From positions 1 through 19,927 of the forward strand of contig PITI01000133.1 of NCBI GenBank assembly GCA_004325065.1: a stretch of DNA of 19,927 nucleotides, given 5' to 3'. The translations under genes and the position numbers were made by a program. This document shows positions 16,546 to 19,927 of the stretch, one piece after another. Position 1 is the stretch's first letter; each line of letters begins with the position of its first letter. Under the pieces are notes generated by a model, which had not been told where the DNA came from, did no database searches, and saw only the letters and a list, made by a program, of their open reading frames with translations. The stretch is from Hamiltosporidium magnivora. Taxonomy: Eukaryota > Microsporidia > Dubosqiidae.

Positions 16546-17760
16546 ATGAGAATAATTATAAAAAATCTTCCAAATAAAATAACAGAATTACAAATACGAT
16601 CTTCATTTTCAAAATTTGGTGAAATTACTTCTTTTTTATTACCTTTAAATGAAAAAGAAAAACCGAAACGGTTTTGTTTTATTGGATATTCCAAACCAAA
16701 TAACGTAATAAATATAATGAACAACTCTTATATAAATAACAGTAAAATTAGTGTTGAAGAGATAGATAATGAAAAATATAAAAAATATAAAAATGGAGAA
16801 CCAGACGGTATAAATATAGGAAGTGATATGACAAATAGTCGTGTGTATGTAACTAATTTACCAAATACATCTTTAGATATAAAAGATGAAATATATAAAT
16901 TATTTAAATTGTATGGAGGAATAACTAATATAGTAAATGACAGTTTTTCAGCGATTGTAACTTTTGACACACATGTGTCTGCGTTAAAATCGTTGGAATT
17001 AAATAATTGCGAGTTTTTAGGAGTTTTAATTAAAGTAAGAATGTATAACAATAATATTGAAAAGAGATTTAATACTTTCTTTTTTGATTTTAAATCTATA
17101 ATAAATCAGTACAAATCTAAAGATAAAGAAGTTTTATTAAATCTTAAAGATTCTGATTTAGGGACAAATATTTCATTGCTTGAATCACATTTGATAGCAA
17201 AAACAAAAGATTTTCTTGTGGCAAATAATATTGACTCATCTTGTTTTACAGAAAGATTTGATAAAAAAGTTTTAATCGTAAAAAATTATGATGTGATGGG
17301 AAGTATATCTGACAGTTTTGATTGTAGAGTATCTGTATCACCATTCGGTTCCATGGCTTTGCTATATTTTAAAGATGAAGAAAATGCAAGAAAAGCTTAT
17401 AAAAGTTTAAATTGTAGAAGATTTGGAGATAAAGCTGTATATTGTGATTATCTACCGATATGTATTCAAAAAAAGAAAATTTTAGAAGAAAATTTAGAAG
17501 TAAAACAGAAAAATTCAGTTAATAAATTAATTGTTAAAAATGTACCTTTTCAGGCAGATAAAAATGAAATAAAAAGATTATTTTCTTCAATTGTCTCAGT
17601 AGTAGATGTAAGAATGCCGGTTAAAGGAGATAAAACATCCAGAGGATTTGCATTTGTAACTTTAAAGAATGCTAATGATGTTACAAAAGCAATTGAATAT
17701 TTAGGAACAAACACACATTTATATGGAAGAAGATTGGTTATTGATAAAGCCAATAAGTGA
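16546..17760 (+). CDS. MRD1: Mrd1/RBM19-like multi-RRM ribosome biogenesis protein
   Basis: 404-residue RNA-binding protein. RRM1 (about 1-72) has RNP2 IIIKNL and RNP1 RFCFIGYS, followed by SYINNSKISVE, which is typical of Mrd1 RRM1. RRM2 is about 98-167 (VYVTNL). A linker at 174-240 carries the family-specific pattern RFNTFFF, SHLIAKTKDFL, then VLIVKN. RRM3 is about 241-304, and RRM4 about 327-402 has LIVKNVPF and RGFAFVTL, then GRRLVIDKA. Yeast Mrd1 is 887 residues with more RRMs, so this is a half-length form that has lost at least one RRM and the acidic linkers. Mrd1 binds pre-18S rRNA and U3-containing complexes in the SSU processome, the machine that Fcf1 also serves. AATAAA follows at 17767-17772, about 7 bases after the stop. 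Confidence 0.9.
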   Translation: MRIIIKNLPNKITELQIRSSFSKFGEITSFLLPLNEKEKPKRFCFIGYSKPNNVINIMNNSYINNSKISVEEIDNEKYKKYKNGEPDGINIGSDMTNSRVYVTNLPNTSLDIKDEIYKLFKLYGGITNIVNDSFSAIVTFDTHVSALKSLELNNCEFLGVLIKVRMYNNNIEKRFNTFFFDFKSIINQYKSKDKEVLLNLKDSDLGTNISLLESHLIAKTKDFLVANNIDSSCFTERFDKKVLIVKNYDVMGSISDSFDCRVSVSPFGSMALLYFKDEENARKAYKSLNCRRFGDKAVYCDYLPICIQKKKILEENLEVKQKNSVNKLIVKNVPFQADKNEIKRLFSSIVSVVDVRMPVKGDKTSRGFAFVTLKNANDVTKAIEYLGTNTHLYGRRLVIDKANK

Positions 17761-17766
17761 AATAGA

Positions 17767-17772
17767 AATAAA
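17767..17772 (+). terminator. AATAAA downstream of MRD1
   Basis: AATAAA about 7 bases after the stop codon, a plausible polyadenylation signal for a very short 3' UTR. Confidence 0.35.
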
Positions 17773-17833
17773 TTTTAAAAAAAGATATTTTAAAAAGCCA
17801 ACTAAAGATAATAAAATAAACTTTCTTAATTGA

Positions 17834-18080
17834 TTTTATTGATAATCAGTTATCTGAAATTTTATTTAATTCAATTTTTATTTTAGTGATAATCAGTTAT
17901 CTGAAATTTTATTTAATTTAATTAATAATCAGTGATCTAATATTAAATATTAAATTAATCATCAGTTATCCAATATTGAATATTAAATTATTAATCAGTT
18001 ATCTAATATTGAATATTAAATTAATAATCAGTTATCTGAAATTTAATATTTAATTAATAATCAGTTATCCAATACTCAGT
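17834..18080. repeat. Imperfect tandem array of an AATCAGTTATC unit
   Basis: Seven copies of taatcagttatc, or close variants (one aatcagtgatc, one atcatcagttatcc), spaced about 30-46 bases apart. AT-only filler between them also repeats (tgaaattttatttaa, taatattgaatattaaatta). The array starts about 75 bases after the MRD1 stop. No coding frame accounts for it. The constant core with variable AT filler differs from a simple tandem repeat. Confidence 0.8.
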
Positions 18081-18086
18081 TAATTG

Positions 18087-18240
18087 CATATTAATGCTTT
18101 AAAGTTTTCTTTCTCTTGTAATTTTGCCGTAAATCCAAATTAGTAATCTTTTTTCTGAAATTTCCTTTGTCCATATAATATAAGAAATATAATGGAATAT
18201 CTTTGTATTGTCAACACTTTTGATGATATTGTAGCATAAT
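18087..18240 (-). pseudogene. Possible gene-tail remnant
   Basis: Minus-strand frame with a few stops. Its last 38 codons (QYKDIPLYFLYYMDKGNFRK and on to NLDLRQNYKRKK) read like a basic protein terminus ending at a TAA. It is short and in AT-rich DNA, so chance is quite possible. Confidence 0.15.
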
Positions 18241-18372
18241 TTTATTTATGTTTTAGAAATCTGTTTTAAGAGAATTATAAACTTTCTATTTTCATAAAAA
18301 AAGGTAAAATATTTATTTAGGAATCAAATACTCGATTTTTATTTTTTAATTTGATATAAAATTTTTACATTT

Positions 18373-18524
18373 TTTTTTATCCGTAAATAGAAAATTTTTA
18401 ATTAATAATACATCGGTTAACATATAAATATTAATAGAAGAAGTTAAAAAAAAAATTTTGATTTTAAATAAGTTATGATAAGAAGATGTAAAACATAAAT
18501 GGTTTTCTATTTACGGATAAAAAA
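18373..18524. repeat. 22-bp perfect inverted repeat bounding a 152-bp segment
   Basis: The left arm at 18373-18394 (core ttatccgtaaatagaaaa) is the exact reverse complement of the right arm at 18503-18524, with 108 bases between. The arms contain a non-AT core (tccg/cgga), so this is not a trivial AT palindrome. It could be a small foldback or MITE-like element, or a large hairpin. The right arm runs directly into the first unit of the 77-78-bp array. No clear target-site duplication is visible. Confidence 0.75.
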
Positions 18525-18847
18525 TATAAATAAATAAGATTAAGACATGAGTACCTAATAGGAATATGTTTATAAATCTGTTAAATAATTATACTAGAAA
18601 AATATAAATAAATATGATTAAGACATGAGTACCTAATAGGAATATATTTATAAATCTGTTAAATAATTATACTATGAAAATATAAATAAATATGATTAAG
18701 ACATGAGTACCTAATAGGAATATATTTATAAATCTGTTAAATAATTATACTAGAAAATATAAATAAATATGATTAAGACATGAGTACCTAATAGGAATAT
18801 ATTTATAAATCTGTTAAATAATTATACTATGAAAATATAAATAAGTC
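18519..18847. repeat. Four-copy 77-78-bp tandem repeat
   Basis: Units start with aaaatataaataaata, then gattaagacatgagtacc, taataggaatat and tttataaatctgttaaataa. The gattaagac landmark falls at 18538, 18616, 18694 and 18771, giving periods of 78, 78 and 77. A fifth unit stops after about 16 bases. Copies are almost identical. The junctions alternate (actagaaa, actatgaaa, actagaaa, actatgaaa), suggesting that a two-unit block was duplicated. No ORF runs through the array, and there are no spacers, so it is not CRISPR-like. Confidence 0.92.
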
Positions 18848-18858
18848 TGAATATATTT

Positions 18859-18954
18859 TTAACATTGAATCCAAATAGATAATCTATGGACTTCAATATA
18901 AAGAAGAATAAGTGAAATGAACATATAATATACTATAATAATGAACTTTATCAT
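18859..18954 (-). pseudogene. Signal-peptide-like 31-codon ORF, possibly a truncated secreted protein
   Basis: ATG at 18954, then a long hydrophobic stretch (MIKFIIIVYYMFISLILLYI), then EVHRLS and a stop. This looks like a secretory leader with its mature part lost where the 77-78-bp array begins. I do not recognise a product. Hydrophobic frames are common in AT-rich DNA, so confidence is low. Confidence 0.2.
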
Positions 18955-19281
18955 GTGTTTTACTTCTTCTAATTTATTCAAATAAAATCTTAAATTCTAT
19001 TTATATAAATTTAAATATAACGTATTAGCAATTAGAAACTAGTTTTATTTTTAAAAATAGCTGAAAAGTATAAATATTTAACAAGTACCTGTTACATATC
19101 TTATATTTTTTGTTTTGGTGAAACATAAAAATACTAAAAAAGAATTACTTAAATATAGATGTCTCGTACATATAACAGTAATATTGAGAATTCAGAAATT
19201 ATATAACTTTAAATTAAATATTAAAATATTACAAAATAAATCTTTAATTTTCTCATAAATTAAGTAATGAATTAAATTAAT

Positions 19282-19356
19282 AAAATTCTGGGTTAAAATA
19301 TTTTACCATTTATATATATTTTCTTCTACCTCTTTAACCACTTTTGTCTCTTCTTC
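19282..19356. repeat. Dispersed repeat, copy B (partner at 15231-15306)
   Basis: Same-orientation partner of copy A, four kilobases to the right, with a few substitutions and one- to three-base indels. It overlaps the C-terminal part of a small open frame. Confidence 0.85.
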
Positions 19357-19440
19357 CAAATCCGACTCTAATTTAGTGTTTATAACTGAAATCAAAAAAA
19401 AACAGATTTTATTATAAAAAAGTAATAAACTCAAGATAAG
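19303..19440 (-). pseudogene. Small secreted-type ORF fragment without ATG, paralogue of 15262-15428
   Basis: A 45-codon open frame bounded upstream by an in-frame TAA and lacking ATG. A hydrophobic leader (SLLLFYNKICFFLISVI) is followed by an acidic and basic tail, SDLEEETKVVKEVEEN, then IYKW and a stop. The tail matches the copy at 15262. Both copies are defective at the 5' end, so an intact relative probably exists elsewhere in the genome. A leader followed by a short charged tail suggests a small secreted protein. Confidence 0.4.
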
Positions 19441-19927
19441 TTAGCTACGAAAAAAATTAAGAAAGTATCTTAGATAGATCTTAAAATATATAATTGGCTT
19501 GATATTATGCACTATAACCAGTTATCACGAACTTATATAATATAATTTATAATTAAATTTAAAAAAATGTAGTCAGTCAACCATAAATATTATATTTATC
19601 AGATATCATATATTTTTTAAATCATTAATATATTATAAAAATTTAAAGTAAAAATATGATGTCTGTTGAGGTCTAGTGAAGATAATAAATGTGTTAATAA
19701 AACAGTAATTCTATATATTTAATTCTCGTAGTATTGTTTTTCACTCAATGGTATATAAAATTTACTCGAAAAAATCTTTATAGTTTATTACTTCTTTTAT
19801 TTAAATTTAAAAATATTTTTAGTTTCCAAAAAATACTAAAATTTACATTCTAGACTACCGTAGTGGCTGTAGTAAAACCAAAATATAAAATTTATAAACT
19901 TTTTAAAATGCTAATTTTTAATTATTT
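19441..19927. other. AT-rich right end of the window
   Basis: No ORF, RNA gene or repeat is supportable here. A slightly less AT-rich patch at about 19845-19880 (actaccgtagtggctgtag) shows no recognisable motif. Confidence 0.5.

Noticed and set aside
16539..17753. Minus-strand frames under MRD1
   Set aside because: Antisense to a well-supported four-RRM protein.
18519..18847. CRISPR array
   Set aside because: Units are contiguous tandem repeats with no unique spacers, and the organism is a eukaryote.
1..19927. tRNA or rRNA genes
   Set aside because: I checked the TTCGAA-like sites (for example near 3030, 6470, 7618, 8050 and 16236) for T-arm context and found no matching stems; no rRNA-like conserved stretch was seen.

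Overview
The window looks like microsporidian nuclear DNA, most probably from the Nosema/Vairimorpha side of the group. It is extremely AT-rich, the intact genes have no introns, and their proteins are compact versions of eukaryotic proteins. The repertoire fits as well: a short Mrd1, a near-minimal Fcf1, an Hsp104/Hsp101 disaggregase, and a decayed secreted protein with leucine-rich character. Three of the four intact genes carry a C-run just upstream of the ATG, the start-proximal CCC signal known from microsporidia. The species call is inference; no rRNA or tRNA gene is visible to confirm it.

Layout from left to right. 1-1122: 12-bp repeats, an open repeat-coding frame running off the left edge, and two weak hypothetical ORFs. 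1123-2115 (+): an intact C-tail-anchored TBC-domain Rab GAP resembling TBC1D20/Gyp8. About 2415-5880 (-): a heavily mutated LTR retrotransposon fossil with recognisable protease and reverse transcriptase blocks. 6438-8775 (-): a broken gene for a secreted leucine-rich protein. About 9110-10800 (-): a fossil R2/CRE-like non-LTR retroelement, 5'-truncated, with reverse transcriptase and C-terminal endonuclease blocks. 11040-13556 (-): intact HSP104, with a textbook heat-shock element, a TATA-like box and a CCC signal stacked upstream. About 14313-14743 (-): a decayed unrecognised gene. 15231-15428 (-): a decayed fragment that has a paralogous copy at 19282-19440. 15475-16002 (-) FCF1 and 16546-17760 (+) MRD1: divergent genes, both for small-subunit processome factors, sharing a 543-bp repeat-rich intergenic region. 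17834-19927: several repeat arrays, a 22-bp inverted repeat and remnants of small secreted-type ORFs.

Functionally, the intact genes are housekeeping: vesicle traffic (TBC GAP), protein disaggregation under stress (Hsp104) and 18S rRNA maturation (Fcf1 and Mrd1). About half of the window is a gene and transposon graveyard, almost all of it on the minus strand. It is visible only when the translation is followed through stops and frameshifts. The most interesting points are the two retroelement fossils, the three-unit heat-shock element at HSP104, the loss of the conserved pore-loop tyrosine in the first AAA+ ring of Hsp104, and the FCF1/MRD1 divergent pair. I found no clear sign of a wholly new system.
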